This document shows, piece by piece, positions 7,123 to 12,923 of a stretch of 12,923 bases of DNA (within the stretch, counting starts at the first letter, position 1; each line of letters opens with the position of its first letter). The translations under genes were made by a program, and so were the position numbers. The stretch spans positions 1 to 12,923 of the forward strand of contig JBILWG010000040.1 in the NCBI GenBank assembly GCA_044369995.1. The letters run 5' to 3'. The DNA is from F1-60-MAGs149 sp044369995. GTDB lineage: Bacteria > Actinomycetota > Thermoleophilia > Gaiellales > F1-60-MAGs149. The notes beneath the pieces were generated by a model that saw only the letters and a list, made by a program, of their open reading frames with translations, did no database searches and had not been told where the DNA came from.

Positions 7123-7132
7123 GAGGCGTCAT

Positions 7133-8413
7133 ATGAGCAGCTCCCCCATCGGCATCGGTCTCCTCGGCTACGGCACGGTCGGCTCGGCCGTCGATCGGCT
7201 CCTCACGGCACGGCAGGCCGATGTCGAGCGCGTCGTTGGCGCCCCCGTGGAGGTGCGGCGTGCGCTCGTGCGGAACCTCGCGTCGCCACGCGATTCGGAG
7301 CCACGCGCCGGACTCCTGACCGACGACTTCGGGGTCATTCGCGACGATCCGTCGATCAGCGTGGTGGCGGAGGTGATGGGCGGCGTCTCCCCGACCCGCG
7401 AATGGATGCTGGAGCTCTTCGCGGCCGGCAAGAGCGTCGTCACCGCCAACAAGCAGCTCCTGGCGCGCCACGGGGCGGAGCTCTTCGCGGCCGCCGAGGC
7501 CAGCGGCGTGCAGCTGCGGTTCGAGGCGAGCGTCTGCGCCGCGATCCCGGTCGTCAAGGTGCTGCGCGAGTCGATGATCGCCAGCGAGGTCACCGCCGTG
7601 CTTGGCATCGTCAACGGCACGACCAACTTCATGCTGACGAAGATGGCTGCCGGCGCCGATTACGCAACCGTGCTCGCCGAGGCGCAACGCCTGGGGTACG
7701 CCGAGGCCGACCCGACCGAGGACGTGACGGGTGGCGATGCCGCGGCGAAGGTCGCGATTCTCGCCTCGATCGCCTTTCACACGCAGGTCACCATCGATGA
7801 CGTGCCGCACGAGGGCATCGACACCCTCGACTCGATGGACGTCGCGTTTGCAGACGATCTGGGGTTCAGCGTCAAGCTGATCGGGCAGGCCCGTCGCGTG
7901 GATGCCGGTGTCGTCGTGGGCGTCGCTCCCACGCTCGTGCCGCATGCCCACCCGCTCAGCGGCGTCAACGGGTCGTTCAACGCCGTCATGCTGCGCGGCG
8001 ATGCCATTCGCGAGGTGACGCTGGTCGGTCCCGGTGCGGGTGGGGATGAGACGGCGTCCGCCGTCATCGGCGATCTCATGGGCGTGCTGGGCACGTCCGG
8101 CACGGGGTTTCCGCGCACCGCGGGCGTGTTTCGCGACCTGCCGCTGGTGCCCGCAGCCGCGGTCGAGTCGGCGCTGTACATCCGCCTCGACGTCAAGGAC
8201 GAGCCGGGCGTGCTGGCCAAGATCGCCGCGATCCTGGCCGAGCAGGCCGTCTCGATCGATTCCGTGGTGCAGCGGGCGGCTGAGGGACGCGCGCAGCTCG
8301 TCATCGTCACGCACCCTGCGCCCGAGGGTGCGGCGCGCCATGCGATCAGTTCGATCGAGGCCACCGGCGTGTGTGCCGGCAAGCCGGTCACGCTCCGCGT
8401 CCTCGCCAGCTGA
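7133..8413 (+). CDS. hom: Homoserine dehydrogenase with C-terminal ACT domain
   Basis: The enzyme reduces aspartate semialdehyde to homoserine with NAD(P)H, the branch point to threonine, methionine and isoleucine. It has 426 residues. The Rossmann motif is GYGTVG (12-17). TANK (104-107) carries the conserved active-site lysine; NGTTN (161-165) and DVTGGDAAAK (197-206), with the conserved Asp and Lys, belong to the substrate site. Residues about 349-426 form an ACT domain (LDVKDEPGVLAKIAAILAE at 352-370), which usually mediates feedback inhibition by threonine. The segment EASVCAAIPVV (131-141) differs from the common EAAVAGAIP or EASVAGGIP, with Cys and Ala where Ala and Gly are usual. The ATG at 7133 is chosen over an in-frame ATG at 7073, which would overlap thrC and place 20 unrelated residues in front of the Rossmann strand. 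It is transcribed divergently from thrC; the next gene, an SDR, starts 44 bp downstream with its own -10 element. Confidence 0.95.
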   Translation: MSSSPIGIGLLGYGTVGSAVDRLLTARQADVERVVGAPVEVRRALVRNLASPRDSEPRAGLLTDDFGVIRDDPSISVVAEVMGGVSPTREWMLELFAAGKSVVTANKQLLARHGAELFAAAEASGVQLRFEASVCAAIPVVKVLRESMIASEVTAVLGIVNGTTNFMLTKMAAGADYATVLAEAQRLGYAEADPTEDVTGGDAAAKVAILASIAFHTQVTIDDVPHEGIDTLDSMDVAFADDLGFSVKLIGQARRVDAGVVVGVAPTLVPHAHPLSGVNGSFNAVMLRGDAIREVTLVGPGAGGDETASAVIGDLMGVLGTSGTGFPRTAGVFRDLPLVPAAAVESALYIRLDVKDEPGVLAKIAAILAEQAVSIDSVVQRAAEGRAQLVIVTHPAPEGAARHAISSIEATGVCAGKPVTLRVLAS

Positions 8414-8444
8414 CACCGTCCGGCAGCGGTCGCCGTCGACGCTC

Positions 8445-8450
8445 TAGAAT
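8445..8450 (+). promoter_or_regulatory. Candidate -10 element of the SDR gene
   Basis: TAGAAT, the best match to the TATAAT consensus in this window, lies 7 nt before the ATG at 8458 in the 44-bp gap after hom. No ribosome site is present in that space, so a leaderless transcript separate from hom is likely. Confidence 0.55.
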
Positions 8451-8457
8451 CGTGCGC

Positions 8458-9174
8458 ATGAGCAACAGACTGCAGGGCAAGCGCGCACTCGTGACCGGGG
8501 GATCCTCGGGAATCGGCGCAGGGATCGTCGAGCGTTTCCGGGCACAGGGGGCCCAGGTGATCAACGTCGACCTGCACGAGGGCGACGTCACCGCGGATCT
8601 ACGCGACGGCGGCCAGATCGCTGCGGCCGTGGCGACCACCGTGGAGCGGCTCGGCGGGCTGGACCTGCTGGTCCTCAACGCCGGTCGGCCGGCGGTGGGC
8701 ACTCTGGCCGAGATCGATGACGCCACGTGGGACGACACCATCGCGATCAATCTCACCAGCGTGCACCGCTTCGTCCGGGCCGCCTGGCCGCAGCTGCAGG
8801 CCTCACGCGGCTCCATCCTCCTGACCGGCTCGGTGGTGGGTCTTGACGGCAGTGCGAATCAGGCAGCGTACTGCGCGTCGAAGGCGGGCGTCGTGATGCT
8901 CACGAAGTGCCTCGCCATCGATGGCGCGCCCCATGGCATCCGCGCCAACTGCGTCTGTCCGGGCTTCACGGAGACGCCGATGCTCGAGACGTTCCTCGCG
9001 GACCAGGATGATCCCGACGCCGTCCGCGCGTTCGCCACGGGTCTCCACCCGATCGGTCGCCTCGGAACCGCCCGCGACATCGCCGACGCCTTCGTCTACC
9101 TCGGCTCGGACGAGGCAGCCTGGGTGACCGGCGTGGCTCTGCCGGTCGACGGTGGGCTGCTCGCGGGCATCTGA
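8458..9174 (+). CDS. Classical short-chain dehydrogenase/reductase (SDR)
   Basis: An NAD(P)-dependent oxidoreductase of 238 residues, the usual size for classical SDRs. All signature elements are present: the cofactor loop TGGSSGIG (13-20), NAG (74-76), the active-site Asn98 in INLTS, Ser125, and the YxxxK pair Tyr138/Lys142. These are followed by the NxVCPG-like segment NCVCPG (164-169) and the C-terminal PVDGG (229-233). Asp38 at the end of the second beta-strand (NVDL) usually favours NAD(H) over NADP(H). The substrate cannot be deduced; these proteins are often annotated as 3-oxoacyl-ACP reductase or glucose dehydrogenase without proof. The ATG at 8458 is set by the start of the cofactor fold and by a TAGAAT -10 element 7 nt upstream. 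Its position after hom does not itself imply a role in threonine synthesis. A strong hairpin follows the stop. Confidence 0.92.
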   Translation: MSNRLQGKRALVTGGSSGIGAGIVERFRAQGAQVINVDLHEGDVTADLRDGGQIAAAVATTVERLGGLDLLVLNAGRPAVGTLAEIDDATWDDTIAINLTSVHRFVRAAWPQLQASRGSILLTGSVVGLDGSANQAAYCASKAGVVMLTKCLAIDGAPHGIRANCVCPGFTETPMLETFLADQDDPDAVRAFATGLHPIGRLGTARDIADAFVYLGSDEAAWVTGVALPVDGGLLAGI

Positions 9175-9184
9175 CCCCACCAAC

Positions 9185-9227
9185 GCGAAGGGCCCCGCCG
9201 GCCGAAGCCGACGGGGCCCGCGTTCGC
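9185..9227. terminator. Bidirectional hairpin terminator between the SDR gene and hppA
   Basis: The core stem is GGGCCCCGCCGGC (9190-9202) paired with 9207-9219: 13 positions with one mismatch (9198/9211) and a 4-nt loop. A further 5 bp, GCGAA (9185-9189) with TTCGC (9223-9227), extend it across a 3-nt bulge (9220-9222). On the minus strand the loop is C(UUCG)G, the very stable tetraloop common in terminators, which suggests it mainly ends the hppA transcript, although it lies between convergent stops (9174 and 9233) and can serve both. There is no long T-tract on either side, as is usual in GC-rich actinobacteria. Confidence 0.85.
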
Positions 9228-9232
9228 TGGTG

Positions 9233-11353
9233 CTAGCCGACGAGCGCGACGAGCGCCGGAATGATCAGGATGGCCACGATGTTGGCGATCTTGATCATCG
9301 GGTTGATGGCCGGGCCGGCAGTGTCCTTGTAGGGGTCGCCGACGGTGTCTCCCGTGACGGCCGCCTGGTGGGCGATGGAGCCCTTGCCGCCGTGTGCGCC
9401 ATCCTCGATCAGCTTCTTGGCGTTGTCCCACGCACCGCCACCTGACGTCATCGAGATGGCGAGGAACAGGCCGGTCACGATCGTGCCGACGAGGAGTCCG
9501 CCCAGCATCTGCAGGGCGCTGTCGGTCCAGATGACCAGCAGGCCGATCAGGATCGGAATCACGATCGGAATCGCGGCCGGAACGAGCATCTCGCGGAGGG
9601 CCGTGCGCGTGACGATATCGACGCAGGTGCCGTATTCGGGGCGCTCGCTGTAGTCCATGATGCCCGGCTTCTCGCGGAACTGCCGACGCACCTCTTCGAC
9701 GACGGCCTTACCGGCCTTGCCCACCGCGCTCATGCAGAACGAGGCGAAGACGAACGGCATCGCACCGCCGACGAGCAGCCCGACGATCACCCACGGATCG
9801 GCGAGGTCGAAGCGGAGGCTCTCGGCGATCGCGCCCTTGCCGGACTCGATCAGCTGGAGCTCCAGCTCGTCCTTGTACGAGGCGAACAGGATCACCGCGG
9901 CCAGTGCGGCCGAGCCGATCGCGTAGCCCTTCGTGACGGCCTTCGTGGTGTTGCCGACCGCGTCGAGCGGATCGGTCACCTTGTTGCGGACGTCCTCCGG
10001 GAGCCCCGCCATCTCGGCGATGCCGCCGGCGTTGTCGGTCACCGGACCGAACGCGTCGAGCGCGATGATGACGCCTGCCATCGAGAGCATGGCCACAACC
10101 GCGATCGCGATTCCCGCCAGACCGGCGAGCCAGTTCGCGATCAGGATGCCGCCGCCGATCACGACGACGGGCAGTGCGGTGGCCTGCATGGAATACCCGA
10201 GGCCCGAGATGATGTTGGTCGCATGACCGGTGGTCGAGGCCTCCGCCACGTCCTTGACCGGCTTCCACTTGGTGCCGGTGTAGTACTCCGTGATCGCCAT
10301 CAGCAGCGCCGTCACGATCAGTCCGATCATCGCTGCCGCGAAGAGCTTGCCGGTGGTGGTGTTGCCGAGCTCGGCGGCGTTCGCGGTGATGTCGTCATCG
10401 AGACCGAAGACCGCCGGGATGAACAGGATGGCCGACAGGACGGCCGAGATCAGCACGCCGCGGTAGAGCGCGCCCATGACGGAGCCGCCTTCCTTGACGC
10501 GGACGAACAGCGTGCCCACGATGGAGGCCAGGCCGGACAGGCCGGCGAGGATCAGCGGCAGGCCGACGAGCGCCTCGTTGCCGTCGGTCAGCTGGCTGAG
10601 CAGGAGCATGGCCGCGACGATCGACACGGCATACGTCTCGAACAGGTCCGCGGCCATACCGGCGTCGTCGCCGACGTTGTCACCCACGTTGTCGGCGATC
10701 ACGGCCGGGTTGCGCGGGTCGTCCTCGGGAATGCCCGCCTCGATCTTGCCGACGAGGTCGGCGCCGACGTCGGCACCCTTCGTGAAGATGCCGCCGCCAA
10801 CGCGGGCGAAGACGGAGATCAGCGAGCCACCGAAGCCGAGGCCCACGAGGCCGTATAGCGCGGCGGACTGGTCCGTGCCCGTGGCGAGCAGGATGCCGTA
10901 GTAGCCGGCGACGCCGAGCAGACCGAGGCCCACGACGAGGATGCCGGTCACGGTGCCACCCTTGAAGGCCACGTCGAGCGCGGGCCCAAGGCCCTTCTTG
11001 GCTGCCTCGGCGGTGCGCACGTTCGCCCGCACGGCGACGTTCATGCCGATGAAGCCGGCTGCCGCCGAGAGGATCGCGCCGATCAGGAAGCCGACGGCGA
11101 CGCGCCAGCCTCCCAGATCCGGGACGAACAGCAGGATCAGCGCGATCACGACCGCGACGATGCCGACCGTGCGGTACTGGCGGCTGAGGTAGGCGCTGGC
11201 GCCCTCTTGGATGGCCGATGCGATCTCGCGCATCTTGTCGTCGCCGTCGGGCTTGGACAGCACCCAACGGGTCAGAATCAGACCGTAGATGACGGTGATC
11301 GCACCACAGATGAGCGCGATCAGCACGGCGTGTTCGCCGAAGAACGTGGACAT
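9233..11353 (-). CDS. hppA: Membrane-bound proton-translocating pyrophosphatase, K+-independent type
   Basis: An integral membrane enzyme that hydrolyses pyrophosphate and pumps protons out of the cytoplasm, storing energy from biosynthetic PPi. It has 706 residues with about 16 hydrophobic segments, the normal size. Substrate-binding motifs are intact: DVGADLVGKIE (195-205), DNVGDNVGD (221-229), ALDAFGPVTDNAGGIAEM (431-448) and, near the C-terminus, GGAWDNAKK (639-647), GGKGS (655-659) and TGDTVGDPYKDTAGPAINP (667-685). GNTTKAVTKG (467-476) has Lys471 and Thr474 where K+-dependent enzymes have Ala and usually Gly or Ala; this pair is the established mark of K+-independent H+-pumping enzymes. 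The ATG at 11353 gives the typical N-terminal helix; earlier in-frame codons lie across the promoter region and the deacetylase. The ribosome site AAGGAG is 13 nt upstream, unusually far. The gene is monocistronic, with its own promoter and terminator. Confidence 0.97.
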   Translation of the reverse strand: MSTFFGEHAVLIALICGAITVIYGLILTRWVLSKPDGDDKMREIASAIQEGASAYLSRQYRTVGIVAVVIALILLFVPDLGGWRVAVGFLIGAILSAAAGFIGMNVAVRANVRTAEAAKKGLGPALDVAFKGGTVTGILVVGLGLLGVAGYYGILLATGTDQSAALYGLVGLGFGGSLISVFARVGGGIFTKGADVGADLVGKIEAGIPEDDPRNPAVIADNVGDNVGDDAGMAADLFETYAVSIVAAMLLLSQLTDGNEALVGLPLILAGLSGLASIVGTLFVRVKEGGSVMGALYRGVLISAVLSAILFIPAVFGLDDDITANAAELGNTTTGKLFAAAMIGLIVTALLMAITEYYTGTKWKPVKDVAEASTTGHATNIISGLGYSMQATALPVVVIGGGILIANWLAGLAGIAIAVVAMLSMAGVIIALDAFGPVTDNAGGIAEMAGLPEDVRNKVTDPLDAVGNTTKAVTKGYAIGSAALAAVILFASYKDELELQLIESGKGAIAESLRFDLADPWVIVGLLVGGAMPFVFASFCMSAVGKAGKAVVEEVRRQFREKPGIMDYSERPEYGTCVDIVTRTALREMLVPAAIPIVIPILIGLLVIWTDSALQMLGGLLVGTIVTGLFLAISMTSGGGAWDNAKKLIEDGAHGGKGSIAHQAAVTGDTVGDPYKDTAGPAINPMIKIANIVAILIIPALVALVG

Positions 11354-11366
11354 CGCTTCGGACCAG

Positions 11367-11372
11367 CTCCTT
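11367..11372 (-). promoter_or_regulatory. Shine-Dalgarno-like site of hppA at unusual distance
   Basis: AAGGAG on the minus strand is a near-perfect ribosome site but lies 13 nt before the ATG instead of the usual 5-9. No alternative start codon lies between it and the ATG. It is one of only two clear Shine-Dalgarno sites I noticed; most genes here seem leaderless or coupled. Confidence 0.55.
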
Positions 11373-11406
11373 GAATCGTGTAACTGCCGCAGATGACAGC
11401 CCGCGG

Positions 11407-11412
11407 AGGGTA
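11407..11412 (-). promoter_or_regulatory. Candidate extended -10 promoter of hppA
   Basis: On the minus strand the sequence is TGATACCCT, a TGn-extended -10 element. Transcription would begin near 11400 and give a leader of about 45-50 nt that contains the ribosome site. The element lies after the candidate terminator of the deacetylase gene and therefore separates the two genes into different transcripts. No clear -35 is seen. Confidence 0.5.
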
Positions 11413-11450
11413 TCAGCAGGAGCGCTGCGCATCCGTCGATCACCGGGAGA

Positions 11451-11469
11451 CCGACGGCGGCACCGTCGG
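11451..11469 (-). terminator. Candidate terminator after the deacetylase gene
   Basis: A perfect 7-bp GC-rich stem, CCGACGG (11451-11457) with CCGTCGG (11463-11469), and a 5-nt loop. It begins 15 nt after the deacetylase stop in the direction of transcription and is followed by TCTCCC, not a T-tract. A 12-bp palindrome CGAGCGCGCTCG (11472-11483) lies between the stop and the stem and could add to the structure. Position between stop codon and the hppA promoter supports the call. Confidence 0.5.
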
Positions 11470-11484
11470 AGCGAGCGCGCTCGT

Positions 11485-12807
11485 TCAGCCGCCGCTCGGG
11501 GCCAGATACGCGGCGGTGCCGAGCATCTCCTCGAGCGAGACGGGCTCCAGGCCCTTGGCGCGCACGGCTCGGATCATCGCCGGGACGCTGGCCGCCGTGT
11601 TCGCGTTCGCATGCATGACCACGATCGACCCTGGACGGGACTTGTCGACGACGTGCCGGATCAACTCGGCGGGTGGCGGCGTCAGGTAGTCCGACGGGTC
11701 GACGTCCCAGAGGACGAGCCACGCGAAGCCGGCGGCACCGGCCGCCCGCAGCGTGGCGGCGTCGTGGAGGCCGTAGGGCGGACGGAAGAACGGCGCGGGC
11801 GATGCCTTGGCGGCCTTCCACCACGCGTCGACGTCGCCGGTGATCTGGCTGACCTGCTCGTCGTAGGACAGGGACGGCAGTTCGGGGTGCGACCACGTGT
11901 GCCCTCCGATGGTGTCGCCGGCGGCGACCGCGGCGCGATCCGCGCTGACGTTATCGCGGACGTTCACCCCGTTGCAGAAGAAGGTGGTCTGCGCACGCGC
12001 AGCCTTGAACGCGGCGACGATGCGCAGCATGTCGCGGTTGCTGCCACAGTCGTCGAACGTCAGCGCCACGACCTTGCCGGCATCGGGCAGCCGATAGATG
12101 ATGCGGGTGGTGACGGGACGCGAAACGCGCAGGAGCCGCGTCGAGGACGTGCCCAGGTTCCCGGCCCCGTCCACCGCGGCCGCACGGAGGGTGAACACGC
12201 CCGGCAGCAGCAGCCGCTTGCGGAGGCGCAGGTTCCACGTTGCCGCGCCGCTGCGTCCGTCTGGCCCGACCGCGAGGTCGGTGCTGCCCAGGAGCGTGCC
12301 GCTCTGGGTGAGGACGTCGACGCGCAGTGCGCTGGCCCCCGACGGATCATCGGTGGACGCACGGAGTGCGACGGGGCCGCGCTTCGTCTGCGCCGGAGCT
12401 GGCGCGCCGAACGCGACGGCAGGCGGCGTGGAATCGACGATCACCGGCGTGACTGCTTCGCTGATGGCACCCTGCGCATCCATGAGCGTGACGCGCACGC
12501 CGTAGGTGCCGTCCGGGGCGCCTGCGCCGGGCCAGGTGTACACCACCGGCGTGCCTGCGGTGACGGGGACGCTGAGTCCAAGCGTCGCCACCACGGTGCC
12601 CGTGGTGCTCTCCACCACCGTGGTCGCCGTGCCGGCGACGGTCGGCGTCACCGTGATGGTTGCCTGATGCGCCCGGGCGGTAGCCGTCGGGTTGAACGCC
12701 GCCGGCTGCACGACGGCCGCCACAGCGCCGCTGGGGACAGGCACGATCGCCCGCGGCGCGAACGGCGTGCCCAGCAGGGCGGCGATGATGAGAGATGCGG
12801 CAACCAT
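11485..12807 (-). CDS. Secreted polysaccharide deacetylase (NodB/CE4) with N-terminal Ig-like domains
   Basis: A probable exported, metal-dependent deacetylase of 440 residues that removes acetyl groups from an N-acetylated glycan, most likely peptidoglycan or a wall polysaccharide. The N-terminus is hydrophobic (VAASLIIAALLG, 2-13) and fits a signal peptide or anchor. Two beta-rich Ig-like regions follow (about 45-127 and 130-230), the first ending with DGTYG (99-103) and DSTPP (125-129). The NodB domain covers about 235-430: motif 1 TFDDCGS (250-256, D252/D253), motif 2 HTWSH (303-307, metal-binding His pair), motif 3 RPPYG (342-346), motif 4 WDVDPSDY (367-374) and motif 5 VVMHAN (396-401, H399). 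All catalytic and metal residues appear intact. The ATG at 12807 is chosen for its signal peptide. It lies 56 bp after the end of another minus-strand gene, possibly an operon. The exact substrate is unknown. Confidence 0.93.
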   Translation of the reverse strand: MVAASLIIAALLGTPFAPRAIVPVPSGAVAAVVQPAAFNPTATARAHQATITVTPTVAGTATTVVESTTGTVVATLGLSVPVTAGTPVVYTWPGAGAPDGTYGVRVTLMDAQGAISEAVTPVIVDSTPPAVAFGAPAPAQTKRGPVALRASTDDPSGASALRVDVLTQSGTLLGSTDLAVGPDGRSGAATWNLRLRKRLLLPGVFTLRAAAVDGAGNLGTSSTRLLRVSRPVTTRIIYRLPDAGKVVALTFDDCGSNRDMLRIVAAFKAARAQTTFFCNGVNVRDNVSADRAAVAAGDTIGGHTWSHPELPSLSYDEQVSQITGDVDAWWKAAKASPAPFFRPPYGLHDAATLRAAGAAGFAWLVLWDVDPSDYLTPPPAELIRHVVDKSRPGSIVVMHANANTAASVPAMIRAVRAKGLEPVSLEEMLGTAAYLAPSGG

Positions 12808-12863
12808 GCTGCGTCGTTCTCAGTCTGCCGCACGGATCCTGCCCCGCACCCGCAACGCGTCGC

Positions 12864-12923
12864 TCAGACGTCGCCGCCGGGCGTCCAGATCTTCGGCCGC
12901 GGCGGCTCCGTCTTGGGCGGCGC
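12864..12923 (-). CDS. C-terminal end of an unidentified gene (cut by window edge)
   Basis: Reading in from the right edge on the minus strand there is an open frame of 19 codons followed by TGA at 12864-12866. The peptide is Pro/Lys-rich and ends KIWTPGGDV, which looks like a natural hydrophilic C-terminal tail. It points in the same direction as the deacetylase gene and stops 57 bp upstream of its ATG, a plausible operon spacing. No promoter motif is seen in the 56-bp gap 12808-12863. The fragment is too short to name a product, and the possibility that it is a chance open frame remains. Confidence 0.35.
   Translation of the reverse strand, partial: APPKTEPPRPKIWTPGGDV

Noticed and set aside
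6962..8416. A 484-codon open frame on the strand opposite homoserine dehydrogenase
   Set aside because: The sequence is His/Arg/Asp-rich with no fold motifs, and the plus strand has a complete, motif-rich enzyme. Long antisense frames are expected in GC-rich genes.
9233..11896. An N-terminally extended hppA start far upstream of 11353
   Set aside because: The extension would cross the promoter, the terminator candidate and the deacetylase gene, and has no family similarity.
12806..12923. A plus-strand open frame from an ATG overlapping the deacetylase start to the right edge
   Set aside because: The peptide is Arg/Ser/Ala-rich without structure, has no promoter or ribosome site, and would overlap the start codon of a confident gene.
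1..12923. CRISPR arrays, tRNA/rRNA genes, insertion sequences, phage or toxin-antitoxin genes
   Set aside because: Gaps between genes are all under about 135 bp and show no repeat arrays, cloverleaf-like sequences or transposase-like frames. Every long stretch is explained by the listed genes.

Overview
The window is a GC-rich, tightly packed bacterial chromosome segment. Several things point to a high-GC actinobacterium, perhaps of the Thermoleophilia/Solirubrobacterales type. Five genes have a TANNNT-type -10 hexamer only 6-10 nt before the start codon, as expected for leaderless transcripts. The secreted proteins carry arrays of Ig-like domains, and the proton pyrophosphatase is of the K+-independent type. 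The lineage is an inference from style, not from a marker gene. There are no rRNA or tRNA genes, insertion sequences, phage genes or CRISPR arrays that I can see.

Layout, left to right. (1) Positions 1-1508, minus: the N-terminal 502 codons of a UvrD/PcrA DNA helicase, cut by the left edge. (2) 1551-3341, minus: a large secreted Ig-like protein of unknown role. (3) 3469-4325, plus: a two-gene unit, a VanZ-like membrane protein followed (ATGA overlap) by a small, apparently degenerate HAD-like protein. (4) 4326-7092, minus: a three-gene overlapping operon, threonine synthase followed by two tandem EamA/DMT-family transporters; its last stop codon directly abuts the stop of the HAD-like gene. 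(5) 7133-8413, plus: homoserine dehydrogenase, divergent from threonine synthase across 40 bp that holds two back-to-back -10 elements. (6) 8458-9174, plus: a classical SDR oxidoreductase. (7) 9185-9227: a strong hairpin terminator between convergent genes. (8) 9233-11353, minus: membrane-bound H+-pyrophosphatase. (9) 11485-12807, minus: secreted polysaccharide deacetylase with N-terminal Ig-like domains, followed by its own terminator and then the hppA promoter. (10) Right edge, minus: the last 19 codons of an unidentified upstream gene.

How the genes fit together. Homoserine dehydrogenase and threonine synthase provide two of the three steps from aspartate semialdehyde to threonine; homoserine kinase is not in the window. 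The two EamA proteins are translationally coupled to threonine synthase. Because E. coli RhtA, a threonine/homoserine exporter, belongs to the same transporter superfamily, the most interesting hypothesis here is a threonine-pathway overflow exporter made of two paralogous subunits. The Ig-like protein and the deacetylase are probably exported and act at the cell envelope. The rest is ordinary housekeeping. I found no clear previously undescribed defence, mobile or RNA-based system; the points worth a second look are local gene arrangements and regulatory signals.
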